From Candidatus Hydrogenedentota bacterium (lineage in GTDB: Bacteria > Hydrogenedentota > Hydrogenedentia > Hydrogenedentales > SLHB01), in the NCBI GenBank assembly GCA_029552745.1, contig JAKPDK010000160.1:115344-179343 (forward strand): a stretch of 64,000 nucleotides of DNA, written 5' to 3'. The position numbers and the translations under genes were made by a program. Every line of letters begins with the position of its first letter. Within the stretch, counting starts at the first letter, position 1. Below the pieces are notes generated by a model. That model saw only the letters and a list, made by a program, of their open reading frames with translations, did not search any database and was not told the DNA's origin. Shown here one piece after another: positions 46,050-55,830 of this stretch.

Positions 46050-48215
46050 ATGCTGAAAGCACAGACCGGCCTGGTGTTAGTACTTTTGGGTGTCGTAATC
46101 CTCTGCAGCGGTTGCCCTTACGCACCCGCACCCGATTACCAAAACGCCCTAATCGTATCGCCTCAAGAACTTGATTTCGGCACGACAGCCACCACCAAAA
46201 CCTTCACAGTCAAAAAAGTATGGAGTTCTCGTCCCATACCCCCATTCCAGGTCTCAGCAGACAAAAGCTGGATCAGCGTGTCGCCCACATCCGGAACGTC
46301 TTCAGGCCCCTTCGACCCCGTCACTATTACCGTAACTATCAACCGTTCTCTTATGGATGCCGGTATTAATACCGGAGTCATTACGGTTGCCGCCCCGGGG
46401 GTTATACCCAAATATGTTACGGTGACCGCACGTATCCCGCTAGCCGTCGATTTTCGAGCCAACCCCACTACAGCATATGACGGAGACGTGATTTCATTTA
46501 CAGACTTATCGGTAGAGGAGAGCGTTTCAAAAGCAATAATTAGCTGGCTATGGGAATTCGGAGATGGCGAAACCAGCACGGAACAGAACCCAACTCATGT
46601 ATACACCTCACCGGGAATCTACAGCGTCAGATTGACAGTCAGCACCGGGACCTACACAATAGGTCTAACTAAAGAGAATTACATCACCATAAACAAATCT
46701 GCTCCGACCGCAGAGTTTATTGGCAATCCACGTACGGTGTACGATGGCGACTCCGTCCAGTTTACTGACCTTTCCATACCGGGTAAGAGCCCCATCAACC
46801 AGTGGGAATGGAATTTCGGAGATGGGAACACAAGTACACAGCAAAACCCACTTCATGTTTATCTTCTTCAACAGGCCTCGGCACAATATCAGTATTTCAC
46901 AGTATCATTGAAGGTGACAGCCCAAGACTCGAAAGAAGATACCACCACAAAGATCGACTACATTCTTGTGCGTGCAAAACCGCCTAAAGCCGATTTCGTG
47001 GGCAACCCTACTACCGTAGACTCTGGGGGTACGGTGCAGTTTACGGACCTTTCCGATCCCGGTTCCAGCCCCATCACAGAATGGGAATGGAATTTCGGAG
47101 ATGGCACGTCAGGCCCAGAGCGGTTTTCCCAAAATCCCGCGCACATCTATCAATCGACCAGCCAGTACCAACAGAAATTCACAGTGGCTCTGACGGTCAG
47201 GTCAGAACACGGACAGAACACAAAGACCAGAATCGACTACATCACAGTCAATCCCGTTTCAAGACGCGGCGTGGCATCTCTTCCGGCTAATGATGAGGAA
47301 AGTGATAACGCCGAAACGGCTGCTGCGTTTTATTCTATTGCCTATCCCTGGGACTCTCCAGCAAAGTGGTTCTTAGTGGGTGAGCCCGTGTTTCTCGCAA
47401 ATCAGTCCAACGTTGGAAAACTGCCTGTGTCTTTCTTATGGGACCTCGGCGATGGAACCGTGTCCACGAAAGTTAGTCCCGTACACGCCTATCTCATGCC
47501 TAGCATAGCGGCTCCGATTGTGCCCAAGCTCACGTTGCTCACACGGGAAGCGTCCTCGACGTATCAGGACCCTCAGGGGATGTACATTTTCTCAAGTACG
47601 CCGCTGGACAACTATCTCAATTCATCCAAAGAGGGGTATGCCAATGAGCTTGGCCAGTTGACCGCCGTGAAAAACGACGAAGGTGAGCTTTCGCAATGGA
47701 CCTTTATCTCCCAAATATGGCACGAAGAGGAGGCAGGTTCGTCCGACGTAGCTTTACGCCACAAGATAGTTGTTGCCGTGCCCCAGGCAATTTCTTCGAC
47801 GTCGGGGATTGTAGTTGTGCGACCTAGTGTAAACTTGTCTGTGCCCGCGTCAGAAGCTTTGGGTGTGGCAAATCACTTGGGTAAAATCGTGGCTCTCGTA
47901 TACTGCGCTGAGAATCAACCGAGCTCCACCCTTGCTGGCGTTACCACCCTAGTAAGATCAATGGATGCCATCCAGGAAATGCTAGGTGCTAAGGCTCCGA
48001 GTTCCTTCGCCCTAGTCGGCGAGGCTAACACGGGTTGGTGGACATGGCTAGCTGCTGCAACAGATAAACGCGTCAGCGCGGTTAACCCCGTACCGAGTGG
48101 AGAGCCGCCCGCAGATATAGACGACATCGCCACTTACTTTGACCGGCTTGCGGTCTTACGCCCAGCTTCTGCTCCTCAGAGTCTGGAGGAAATTCTCACA
48201 GACGGTCAGAAATAG
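46050..48215 (+). CDS. PKD-domain lipoprotein with a degenerate PhoPQ-related C-terminus
   Basis: 721 residues. Lipoprotein signal VILCSGC, lipid on Cys22. Residues ~30-125 look like a BACON/Ig-like domain (SWISVSPTSG). Three PKD domains follow with WEFGDGETSTEQNP, WNFGDGNTSTQQNP and WNFGDGTSGPERFSQNP, and a fourth, more divergent one with WDLGDGTVSTKVSP near residue 470. The last ~230 residues resemble the alpha/beta-hydrolase-like PhoPQ-activated pathogenicity-related family (AMDAIQEML-like RSMDAIQEMLG; FALVGEANTGWWTWLAAATDKRVSAVNPV), but the usual GASKRGW is GEANTGW, so the serine is missing, and the domain ends early. Likely a surface binding protein. Confidence 0.85.
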   Translation: MLKAQTGLVLVLLGVVILCSGCPYAPAPDYQNALIVSPQELDFGTTATTKTFTVKKVWSSRPIPPFQVSADKSWISVSPTSGTSSGPFDPVTITVTINRSLMDAGINTGVITVAAPGVIPKYVTVTARIPLAVDFRANPTTAYDGDVISFTDLSVEESVSKAIISWLWEFGDGETSTEQNPTHVYTSPGIYSVRLTVSTGTYTIGLTKENYITINKSAPTAEFIGNPRTVYDGDSVQFTDLSIPGKSPINQWEWNFGDGNTSTQQNPLHVYLLQQASAQYQYFTVSLKVTAQDSKEDTTTKIDYILVRAKPPKADFVGNPTTVDSGGTVQFTDLSDPGSSPITEWEWNFGDGTSGPERFSQNPAHIYQSTSQYQQKFTVALTVRSEHGQNTKTRIDYITVNPVSRRGVASLPANDEESDNAETAAAFYSIAYPWDSPAKWFLVGEPVFLANQSNVGKLPVSFLWDLGDGTVSTKVSPVHAYLMPSIAAPIVPKLTLLTREASSTYQDPQGMYIFSSTPLDNYLNSSKEGYANELGQLTAVKNDEGELSQWTFISQIWHEEEAGSSDVALRHKIVVAVPQAISSTSGIVVVRPSVNLSVPASEALGVANHLGKIVALVYCAENQPSSTLAGVTTLVRSMDAIQEMLGAKAPSSFALVGEANTGWWTWLAAATDKRVSAVNPVPSGEPPADIDDIATYFDRLAVLRPASAPQSLEEILTDGQK

Positions 48216-48234
48216 TTAATTCATTGCTAAAAAG

Positions 48235-48270
48235 ACACCCAGGGCGCTCTATCGAAGCACCCTGGGTGTT
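48235..48270. terminator. Bidirectional intrinsic terminator
   Basis: Perfect ten-base stem ACACCCAGGG (48235-48244)/CCCTGGGTGT (48260-48269) with a 15-base loop. On the plus strand it is followed by TCCGTTTT, and on the minus strand by CTTTTTAGC, so it can end both the PKD gene and the convergent HAD gene. Confidence 0.85.
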
Positions 48271-48286
48271 CCGTTTTACCGCCGCT

Positions 48287-49123
48287 CTAGCTCTTGGGAA
48301 ACAAATAAGCCTCAAGCAGAGCAGCCTCGCTGAAATCAGGCACCAAAATGTCCGCCCCAGCCTTAATGAGACGTTCTCGTTTTCTCTCGTTCCAGCCGCA
48401 ACCGGTCAATTCATTGGAAGCAACACCAACCGTAACACAATCATGTTCGCGTCCATGGCGGATTTCAACAGGTCCATCCCCCACAACCAAGACTTCAACC
48501 CCATGCAAATCATGCTTTGAAATGAGCTCTTTTATGATCTTTTCCTTGTTTGATTCGGCATAGGTTCGTAACGCCCCGCGGATCTCTTCAAAATACGTTG
48601 CCACGCCGACCAATTCTGCTTCGTGGCGCACGTCTGGCTGGTCTGTGCCACTGAACACATACATATGCAAACCCCGTTTGTGCAAACGTTCGACAAACTC
48701 CACAGCGCCTCGAAGGGTCACATCTTGTAGGGCAATTTCGCCACGCTCCAACCGAGCAATACGCTCGTTGACCACTTTCATCAAACGGTCATTGTAGATC
48801 TTCTTGTAACCATGCGCGTCAAGGATTTTTTCCTCAGGGACTCGTCCGAACTCCTTCACCATCTGAACCAAATGTTCCATTTGAAGAATCGTATTGATCC
48901 CCGTGGATTCCTCGATATAGTCACGCACTGCCTGTTCCATCTCGGGTGTAGGTTCCGTGTCTCCTGCAATACACTCAAGCATGACCGGCGCCATTACATC
49001 CTGCCAACCTTCCCGTAGCAGACTTATCGTGCCATCAAAATCAAACAACGCATGCTTGAACCGCCCTAATTCTCTTTCTCGAATCACTTCAATTTGAGTC
49101 CCTGGAATAATGTTCCTAGTCAT
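48287..49123 (-). CDS. HAD-superfamily phosphatase
   Basis: 278 residues. Motif I FDFDGTIS (Asp28, Asp30), motif II FSGT, a lysine in SNKEKIIKEL for motif III and GDGPVEIRHG for motif IV are all present. The cap domain is inserted between motifs I and II (helical, ~35-140), as in phosphoglycolate-phosphatase-like enzymes. Substrate cannot be told; a sugar phosphate or similar is most probable in this context. It ends at a strong bidirectional terminator. Confidence 0.88.
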   Translation of the reverse strand: MTRNIIPGTQIEVIRERELGRFKHALFDFDGTISLLREGWQDVMAPVMLECIAGDTEPTPEMEQAVRDYIEESTGINTILQMEHLVQMVKEFGRVPEEKILDAHGYKKIYNDRLMKVVNERIARLERGEIALQDVTLRGAVEFVERLHKRGLHMYVFSGTDQPDVRHEAELVGVATYFEEIRGALRTYAESNKEKIIKELISKHDLHGVEVLVVGDGPVEIRHGREHDCVTVGVASNELTGCGWNERKRERLIKAGADILVPDFSEAALLEAYLFPKS

Positions 49124-49220
49124 TATGCTTTCCTATCGTTTTAATCTTCAGTAAAAAAACGAAACAGATTCTATCAAAAAGAGTCAACAAAACGGCAATA
49201 CACCGATCAAAAAGACATAA

Positions 49221-52200
49221 TTACTTCGCCTCGCTCAATTCAAGACATGCGCCTACAATCTCTCGGCGGGCGGCATCCAAGGTCCGTGTTGCCTCTTCGT
49301 ATCGCGGGACACTGTCCGGCGTAAGCGGGATGCGCCGCCCAATTCTACGAAGCGCTTCCTCAACATGCGTGGGCACCTCTGCCAAAATGGTCCTCGCCTT
49401 CTGAATTCGATCATCTGAAATGCCTTCTCGTGTCGCAGCATCAATATGATCTCGCAGCATTACAAGATATTCGTAATCCTCCACGCCTTCGCGTGAGGCC
49501 TCCCATCGTTTACTAGATATAGGTCCTTTGACGCCGTCATAAACTGTAGCAAAGAAATCACCTGTGGCGTTGGGACCATCCCAAAGGTCTTCTCCGCTGT
49601 GATGGGCGTAAACCCACCATCCTACACCGGTCAAACCATTCTGCCACGCAAACCAGAAACGATGCCGATACATACCCAAACACGACAACGTTTTCGCCCC
49701 ACCTGCCGCATCATAAAACCAAACTTCCTTACCGACACGTTTGGCTACAGGCAACAATTCACTACCCAACCGCTCCAATAATTCAGAAGAGGGCTGCCAA
49801 ATGTCTATCAAACCAGTCAACATGTTGACACTTTCCATGGTCGTGCCGCTCGTGGGGTCTGCATAAATCAGCACATTAGGGTCCGCCTCCCGGATTAACT
49901 TCGCCACTTCTACAAGATGAAGTGTGGTTTCCGTAAAGGGGCTTGAAGGTTCGTCGTATGGATAAAATGCCCAATCTTCGTAAGACAGCCCCAACTGGTT
50001 CAAGTGCGCTACCCAGTCTCGGACAAACGAAACAAACGCCTGTTTCCAAGGTTCAGACAAAAACGCCGGACCATCGACACAACTTTGTGGTGACAGGAAC
50101 AGCAAAAACCCATGAGGCGCCAACCGTCTAACCGTACGGTCATGTTCGGAAAAATCCAATTCGCCCACGCGTTTGCCGTCTTGGCCCCATTTTCCTTTTG
50201 GAGATGCAGGGAAAAACACCGTTACACCATGCTCCACCAGGTCGGTTAACACGGCATCGTTGTCCGCCGTCATTTTTCCGCCCGTCCCTGTTGTCCAGAC
50301 ACAAACCCGCAGCGGACGTGGCCTCGGAAGTGTCAAAGGATAAACAACGAGGTCTATGGGAACAGTCGTGACATCAGACTCTATCCCCAAAACCTTAAGA
50401 ACGAGTCTACCCTCGTATTTTCCGGGAGACAGTCCTTTTGAATGAACCGTGAGCCACAGTTGTGCCGATTGATACTTGGGAATGACAACGGTTCCCGCGT
50501 CATTTAATGGAACTAACGCATCAGAAACCATTTCTCGCCGTTCCGTGGGTATCAGCAACGACTCCGCTAATTGAACGTGTTGAGAAAAGTCTGCCTCGTG
50601 GGAATTTGCTCCTCCATCAACCCGCGCACGGACAGTAATTGTTTCGCCAGATACGTTCGTGAGATTTAGTGCCAGACTTTCGTATTCTTCTTGACACAGA
50701 GCCGTTTGTAATTTCGCGTCCACTTTATCCGTTGGCGGTATGCTGGCAACGGGATCAAAATAAGTCCAAGGACTGCTCTCCCACACAATCAGAGACGAAT
50801 TCGGCGCGAGTTTTTCCCCTGCTTCCGATAGGGCAAGCAACCGTTGCGCCTCCGTGCGAACCTCAGCCATATCACCCTTATTTTGCAGCACATCGACGAA
50901 CTTGCCTCGAAGACTCCGAAGCTCTGACGTCATTCGGTTGGAGCAATGGGAATTAGAAGCCGCCCAGGACGCAAGATTCTTCTCGATCATTGGGAAAATC
51001 TTCTTTTCAAGATAGTCCCTTTCGTCGTTCATGCCCCGAAACACTTTCTCGACCTGATGACTTAACAAAATAGTTTGGTTGTCGGGGTCAATCACCTGCT
51101 GGCTGACACGGTACTTGCCGGGTTGCGATACGGCAACGTTGAAGGTCACCCGCTCGGATCCCGAAAACACGTGGTTCGCAATTCGTTGAGCGCTCGCCTT
51201 TGGACCAATAACTTCGGTCAACAATAGCAATCTCTTTTCTGTTGGGTTGGAAACGTCAAAACGCCACGTGTTTTGTCCCGAAAAGAGCAGGTTCACTCCC
51301 ACCGGCACGTAGGAGACTTGTCCGGTACTTTTTGCCAACTTCGGGCAAGCGAGCACGGAATATTTTTGAACTTCAGTCGACACTCCAGAACGTGCCGAAT
51401 TACCTGCGAACGAAAGACGGTTTTCTGAAGAGGGCGAAAATGGCGTATCAAAATCCAGCCACCCCATCTTTATCTCGCTGCTCCGAGTCCGGGAACACGT
51501 CAAAATCATCTCTAATAAGCCATCCCCGTCTAAGTCGCCTGCTAGAGGCGTAACCCCACTGTCAATTGCCACCGGTATTTCTGCCATAACCTCGCCGTTG
51601 GCTTTCAGTACATGCAATATGCCCGTAGAAGAATGAAACAAGACCTCTAGGTTGGGATCATCATCAACATTGACCAGCACCGGTCCGCCCATGAACACGC
51701 TTCTCCGAAATTCCCGCTTCCAACGAAGACCCTCCTTGCCATAACACCAAACCACGCCCGCCTTTGTGCCAAAAACAACCTCGTCTGCCCCATCGCCATC
51801 GATATCAGCTGCCTCTATGGCGCCATTGATATGCATATGAACATTCTGTTCCAAAACAACGCTTGCCTTTGCCAAATCAATCTTGTAAAAGTGATGCAGA
51901 CCACCACCAATATATAGTTCAGGCGAATGGTCTCCGTTTACATCAGCCAATATTGGGTTCGAGTTCGGGAAAAGATCGTTTTCTCGATAAATATCCCAGA
52001 GCCATTCACCCCTCGCGCTCAAGGCATAGATGTGGCGGTCATGCGAAGTAACGATGATTTCAGCGCCCGGCGTATCGTACACATCATACACACAAACCGG
52101 TCCCATTTGGGTGCCGTCACCCGTAAACCGCCAAACCAACTCGCCTTTGGCGTTGAAACAACTTAATGCCCCAGATACGTCCCCCACGAGGACATAAAGT

Positions 52201-52631
52201 TGTCCCTTTCCCCAAAGATCGGCAACTGCTGGACAAGATGCGGCGGAAACCCCTGCAGGTAATGCCACCTCCCAAAGAAGTTTGCCCTCGTCGGACAGTA
52301 CCACCAATCTACCCTTTGCATCAGCGGCAATAACCTCTTGGCGGGTGTCGCCCGTCAAGTCGGCAACCGCTGGAGCCGCAGTAACGGGAGGCGTAAGTGG
52401 AAAACTCCATAGTTCTTTCCCATCGGAGTCAAAACACACAACTCCGCGGTTCACTTCACAGTCAACAAAACCCTTAAGATTCTTACCCTCCGCACGTAGA
52501 GGACAAACTGCTGAAAAACCACCCTCGCCCCGCAGCGTCCACTTTTCCGTGACTCGCAGGTCCCCTGTCGCACACGTAAAATACAAAACACAAAAAAGGA
52601 ATGAAATAGAAAACCTCAAGAAGCGTACCAT
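49221..52631 (-). CDS. Secreted beta-propeller plus DUF4091 glycosidase-like protein
   Basis: 1136 residues from the ATG at 52631, with GGGAGGAAGG upstream; a GTG at 52637 is an alternative. Signal peptide LRFSISFLFCVLYFTCATG. Residues ~25-400 form a beta-propeller with FG-GAP/PQQ-like repeats (AVADLTGDTRQEVIAAD, ADIDGDGADEVVFGT, AGDLDGDGLLEMIL). The C-terminal half (~700-1090) is DUF4091, related to GH123: WAFYPYDEPS carries the paired Asp-Glu seen in that family, and KRWEASREGVEDYEYLVMLRD is the DUF4091 core. I infer a secreted hexosaminidase-like enzyme with an attached propeller. Confidence 0.88.
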   Translation of the reverse strand: MVRFLRFSISFLFCVLYFTCATGDLRVTEKWTLRGEGGFSAVCPLRAEGKNLKGFVDCEVNRGVVCFDSDGKELWSFPLTPPVTAAPAVADLTGDTRQEVIAADAKGRLVVLSDEGKLLWEVALPAGVSAASCPAVADLWGKGQLYVLVGDVSGALSCFNAKGELVWRFTGDGTQMGPVCVYDVYDTPGAEIIVTSHDRHIYALSARGEWLWDIYRENDLFPNSNPILADVNGDHSPELYIGGGLHHFYKIDLAKASVVLEQNVHMHINGAIEAADIDGDGADEVVFGTKAGVVWCYGKEGLRWKREFRRSVFMGGPVLVNVDDDPNLEVLFHSSTGILHVLKANGEVMAEIPVAIDSGVTPLAGDLDGDGLLEMILTCSRTRSSEIKMGWLDFDTPFSPSSENRLSFAGNSARSGVSTEVQKYSVLACPKLAKSTGQVSYVPVGVNLLFSGQNTWRFDVSNPTEKRLLLLTEVIGPKASAQRIANHVFSGSERVTFNVAVSQPGKYRVSQQVIDPDNQTILLSHQVEKVFRGMNDERDYLEKKIFPMIEKNLASWAASNSHCSNRMTSELRSLRGKFVDVLQNKGDMAEVRTEAQRLLALSEAGEKLAPNSSLIVWESSPWTYFDPVASIPPTDKVDAKLQTALCQEEYESLALNLTNVSGETITVRARVDGGANSHEADFSQHVQLAESLLIPTERREMVSDALVPLNDAGTVVIPKYQSAQLWLTVHSKGLSPGKYEGRLVLKVLGIESDVTTVPIDLVVYPLTLPRPRPLRVCVWTTGTGGKMTADNDAVLTDLVEHGVTVFFPASPKGKWGQDGKRVGELDFSEHDRTVRRLAPHGFLLFLSPQSCVDGPAFLSEPWKQAFVSFVRDWVAHLNQLGLSYEDWAFYPYDEPSSPFTETTLHLVEVAKLIREADPNVLIYADPTSGTTMESVNMLTGLIDIWQPSSELLERLGSELLPVAKRVGKEVWFYDAAGGAKTLSCLGMYRHRFWFAWQNGLTGVGWWVYAHHSGEDLWDGPNATGDFFATVYDGVKGPISSKRWEASREGVEDYEYLVMLRDHIDAATREGISDDRIQKARTILAEVPTHVEEALRRIGRRIPLTPDSVPRYEEATRTLDAARREIVGACLELSEAK

Positions 52632-52801
52632 ATACACCTTCCTCCCGCGACGAGAAAAACGTCGTCTTTTCCGAAAAACCCCTGCCTCGTTTCCACCTCT
52701 TTTAAAGCCAATACTTCAGATTGACACAAAGGGCAACACAAGCGCAATATACTTGCCTTATTGAAACGTTCTCTATACTTAGACGTTACACAAGGTCACG
52801 A

Positions 52802-53785
52802 ATGCCACAACTACGAGAAAAAACAAATTCCTTTCATTACGTATTTGGTCCCGTGCTCTCGAGACGCTTGGGACGGTCTCTTGGGATAGACCTTGTCCCT
52901 TTTAAGACCTGCACGTATGACTGCATTTATTGCCAACTAGGCCGAACCACCCTAAAAACGGTGTTAAGAAAAGAATATGTTCCTCTTGAAGCCGTGCTTC
53001 ATGAGTTGCACCAAAAAATTACGGCTAATACCGTCTTTGACTATATTACGCTAGCCGGTTCTGGGGAACCTACACTTCACTCCGGTATTGGACGTTTCAT
53101 CCGTGAAGCAAGAAAACTTTCTGACAAACCGATAGCCGTTATCACAAATGGTTCTCTCCTTTGGGATGCTGCGGTTCGAAACGATCTGGCAGCTGCAGAC
53201 GTAGTAATTCCTTCACTGGATGCGGCTTCAGAATCGACATTTTCTCAAGTGAATCGCCCTCACGATGCCATTAGCTTTGCAAGAATGCTTGAGGGTCTTA
53301 TCGCTTTCCGTTCGGAGTTTCCCAACAGAATTTGGCTGGAAATCTTGCTTGTTGACGGAATTACCTCAACAGAGAGTGAAGTCAACGCCCTTGTGCAAAT
53401 CGTGCAAAAAATTAAACCTGACCGAGTGCAACTCACCACGGTAACTCGCCCACCCGCGGCCGGACCCGCCAGACCTGTTCCCCGTGAGCTTCTCGACCGA
53501 TTCGCCGCAATGTTTGGAGAAAACACCGAAGTGTTGGCGGCTATACCCAAACATGAGACAACCCCCGTAGGCACAGCGAGCAAGGACGACGTACTGGCCG
53601 TGGTGCAGCGCCATCCATGTTCGCTAGACGACATTGCGGGAAGTTTAGGAATTCCCCTAGAAGAAGCAACGCGGCATGTGGAAACGTTGCTTCATGACTG
53701 TTTGTTAACAACTTACGTCCTCGATGGTGTGGTGATGTTTGTCCCTCTACGTCGCGAGCCGTCTGATAACACGACAAAACCATAA
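52802..53785 (+). CDS. Radical SAM protein, COG0731-like
   Basis: 327 residues from the ATG at 52802, with AAGGT seven bases upstream; longer in-frame starts lack one. FGPVLSRRLGRSLGIDLVPFKTC and the cluster motif Cys37-x3-Cys41-x2-Cys44 (CTYDCIYC) place it in the COG0731-type group. AGSGEPTLHSGIGRFI, ITNGSLL and PSLDAASESTFSQVNRP follow, as in the core. A C-terminal winged helix (~255-327, DDIAGSLGIPLEEATRHVETLL) may bind nucleic acid. Substrate unknown; tRNA or protein modification are both plausible. The RACo-like gene starts 37 bases on. Confidence 0.88.
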   Translation: MPQLREKTNSFHYVFGPVLSRRLGRSLGIDLVPFKTCTYDCIYCQLGRTTLKTVLRKEYVPLEAVLHELHQKITANTVFDYITLAGSGEPTLHSGIGRFIREARKLSDKPIAVITNGSLLWDAAVRNDLAAADVVIPSLDAASESTFSQVNRPHDAISFARMLEGLIAFRSEFPNRIWLEILLVDGITSTESEVNALVQIVQKIKPDRVQLTTVTRPPAAGPARPVPRELLDRFAAMFGENTEVLAAIPKHETTPVGTASKDDVLAVVQRHPCSLDDIAGSLGIPLEEATRHVETLLHDCLLTTYVLDGVVMFVPLRREPSDNTTKP

Positions 53786-53822
53786 AAAAAGGTTTTCCTA
53801 AATCTAATATGAGAGTGTGACT

Positions 53823-55679
53823 ATGCTAGAAATTCGTTTTTTACCGGATAAAAAAAGGGTGCGCGTCGCGCCCGGGACCATGTTAAGTCAAGCCATTACG
53901 AAGGCGAACCTGGCGTTTGAATTTCCCTGCGGCGGACAAGGAAAGTGCGGCAAATGCAAAGTCCGTATTCTGTCAAATTGCCCCACTCCCACCCATGCCG
54001 ATTCGTCAGTTCTCAGCAAAAATGAGATCGCTCAAGGCTACCGTCTGGCTTGCCAAACCCGCGTTTTTCAGCCTATGGATATCGAGGTCGATCATCTATC
54101 TATTGCAACGCGGGAAACGCAAATTCTAACCGATGAAAACGGAACCCCGGAAAACCTTTTTGATGCGGAAGATTCCCGTCCTGTTTCGCTTCTCCCGATC
54201 AATTTGTCGGCACCTACCCTAGAAGACGACCGTCCTGACCTCGTCCGCCTTCAAGATGCCGTCGGAGCGTGTACCTTTGACCTCGAACTTCTTCGAACTC
54301 TTCCGTCAAAATTGAGACGCACAAATTTCCGTGGGACTGCCGTTATCGTACATCATCACCTGGTGGACTTTCTGCCGCCAGATGACGACAATGCTTGTCT
54401 GGGTTTGGCTTTTGACATCGGAACAACAACCCTGGTCGGTTCTCTGATCGATCTGGTCACGGGAAAACCTTTGGCGACCACTTCAAGAGTAAATCCCCAA
54501 ACTCGATTCGGCGATGACGTCATTTCCCGCATACAACGGGTCAGGGAAACGGAAAACGGCCTCGAAGAACTACACAGCACAGTCATCGACGCTGTCAATG
54601 AAATGATCACAGAACTGTGCAAGATCGCGTCGGTAAGTTCCGAAAAGATTTATCTCTCTGCCTTTTCAGGCAATACCACAATGCTCCACCTTGTTACGGC
54701 AGTAAGTCCAGCCGCGCTGGGGGAACTGCCATTCGTGCCTGCCGTACGCCATTCACTCATCTTCCCCGCGTCAAAACTTGGCTTACAAATTCATCCTTTT
54801 GCCCGTGCCCTCACTCTACCCATCATCGGCGGTTTTGTCGGAGGAGACACCGTTGCGGGTATTTTGGTAACAGACCTGGCAGGGACGGACGGTCCCGTCA
54901 TGCTGATCGACATAGGCACCAATGGCGAAATTGCCCTAAAATCAGGTGACAATTTGTGCGCCGCATCCTGTGCAGCGGGTCCCGCATTTGAAGGCGCCAC
55001 AATATCGCACGGCATGCGTGCGGCTCAAGGAGCAATCGAAGAGATTGTCTTGTCGGAACAAGTTCAATTCAAAACCATTGGTGGCGTTCCCCCTATAGGC
55101 TTGTGTGGATCGGCGCTCATCGATCTGGTAGCAGAACTCCTTCGGCATGAGATTCTAACCTCCGACGGAACACTTTTGAGTAATGACAACTTGCCGAAAG
55201 ACCTGCCTGAAGATATTCGGAAACGGATTACAGTGCATGACTCGGGACCTGAGTTTGTTGTGGCAACAGCTGAAGAATCCGGAACGGGTTATCCCATCTC
55301 GTTAACCCACCGGGACATTCGCGCCTTGCAGCTAGCAATAGCCGCAATCAGAGCGGGGATTGAGGTACTATTAGCAAAGAATGGGATCAAGCCTTCTGAA
55401 CTTAAGGAATTGTTGGTAGCGGGAGCCTTTGGGAACTACATTCGTCCCCGCAATGCTCAAAGGATGGGACTTCTTCCACACACCCTAGACCCGGAGAGAA
55501 TACGTTTTATAGGAAATTCGTCGTTGGCCGGCGCCAAAGCAGTACTTCTTTCCCAGCGTGCCCTCCTTCAGGCAGACACCATAGCCAAAATGTGCAAACA
55601 TGTTGAACTCAGTCGAGATCCCAATTTTGTTTCTGCCTATGTGGAAAACATGTTTTTCCCCTCGGACGACATAACATAA
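53823..55679 (+). CDS. RACo-like ASKHA/ferredoxin activator of corrinoid proteins
   Basis: 618 residues from the ATG at 53823 (a GTG at 53817 is an alternative). The N-terminal ~90 residues are a [2Fe-2S] ferredoxin with Cys36, Cys42, Cys45 and Cys77 (PCGGQGKCGKC...LACQT). The rest is the ASKHA region of DUF4445 proteins: AFDIGTTTLVGSLIDL, SRVNPQTRFGDDVISRI, SGNTTMLHL, DIGTNGEIAL, CAAGPAFEGATIS, VAGAFGNYI. Such proteins use ATP to push an electron onto cob(II)alamin of inactive corrinoid proteins. It supports a corrinoid methyltransferase system with the URO-D/DUF1638 genes, 35 kb away. Confidence 0.93.
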   Translation: MLEIRFLPDKKRVRVAPGTMLSQAITKANLAFEFPCGGQGKCGKCKVRILSNCPTPTHADSSVLSKNEIAQGYRLACQTRVFQPMDIEVDHLSIATRETQILTDENGTPENLFDAEDSRPVSLLPINLSAPTLEDDRPDLVRLQDAVGACTFDLELLRTLPSKLRRTNFRGTAVIVHHHLVDFLPPDDDNACLGLAFDIGTTTLVGSLIDLVTGKPLATTSRVNPQTRFGDDVISRIQRVRETENGLEELHSTVIDAVNEMITELCKIASVSSEKIYLSAFSGNTTMLHLVTAVSPAALGELPFVPAVRHSLIFPASKLGLQIHPFARALTLPIIGGFVGGDTVAGILVTDLAGTDGPVMLIDIGTNGEIALKSGDNLCAASCAAGPAFEGATISHGMRAAQGAIEEIVLSEQVQFKTIGGVPPIGLCGSALIDLVAELLRHEILTSDGTLLSNDNLPKDLPEDIRKRITVHDSGPEFVVATAEESGTGYPISLTHRDIRALQLAIAAIRAGIEVLLAKNGIKPSELKELLVAGAFGNYIRPRNAQRMGLLPHTLDPERIRFIGNSSLAGAKAVLLSQRALLQADTIAKMCKHVELSRDPNFVSAYVENMFFPSDDIT

Positions 55680-55690
55680 TTAAAGCGACT

Positions 55691-55718
55691 TTGATACGGC
55701 ACATTCTTGCATTATAGT
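55691..55718 (+). promoter_or_regulatory. Candidate sigma-70 promoter for the ileS operon
   Basis: TTGATA (55691-55696, 5/6) and TATAGT (55713-55718, 5/6) with a 16-base spacer. A transcript would start near 55725. That argues against a start at the in-frame TTG at 55741. Confidence 0.6.
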
Positions 55719-55830
55719 TAAGGCATTTTCTTGACTTTTCTTGCTTTATTTGGTAAGGTTTCGCGCCATTATTAGGTATAATTATCTCGCCCGTAGCAGT
55801 TCACGAACAAATGCAGGAGTGTTGCCGGCT

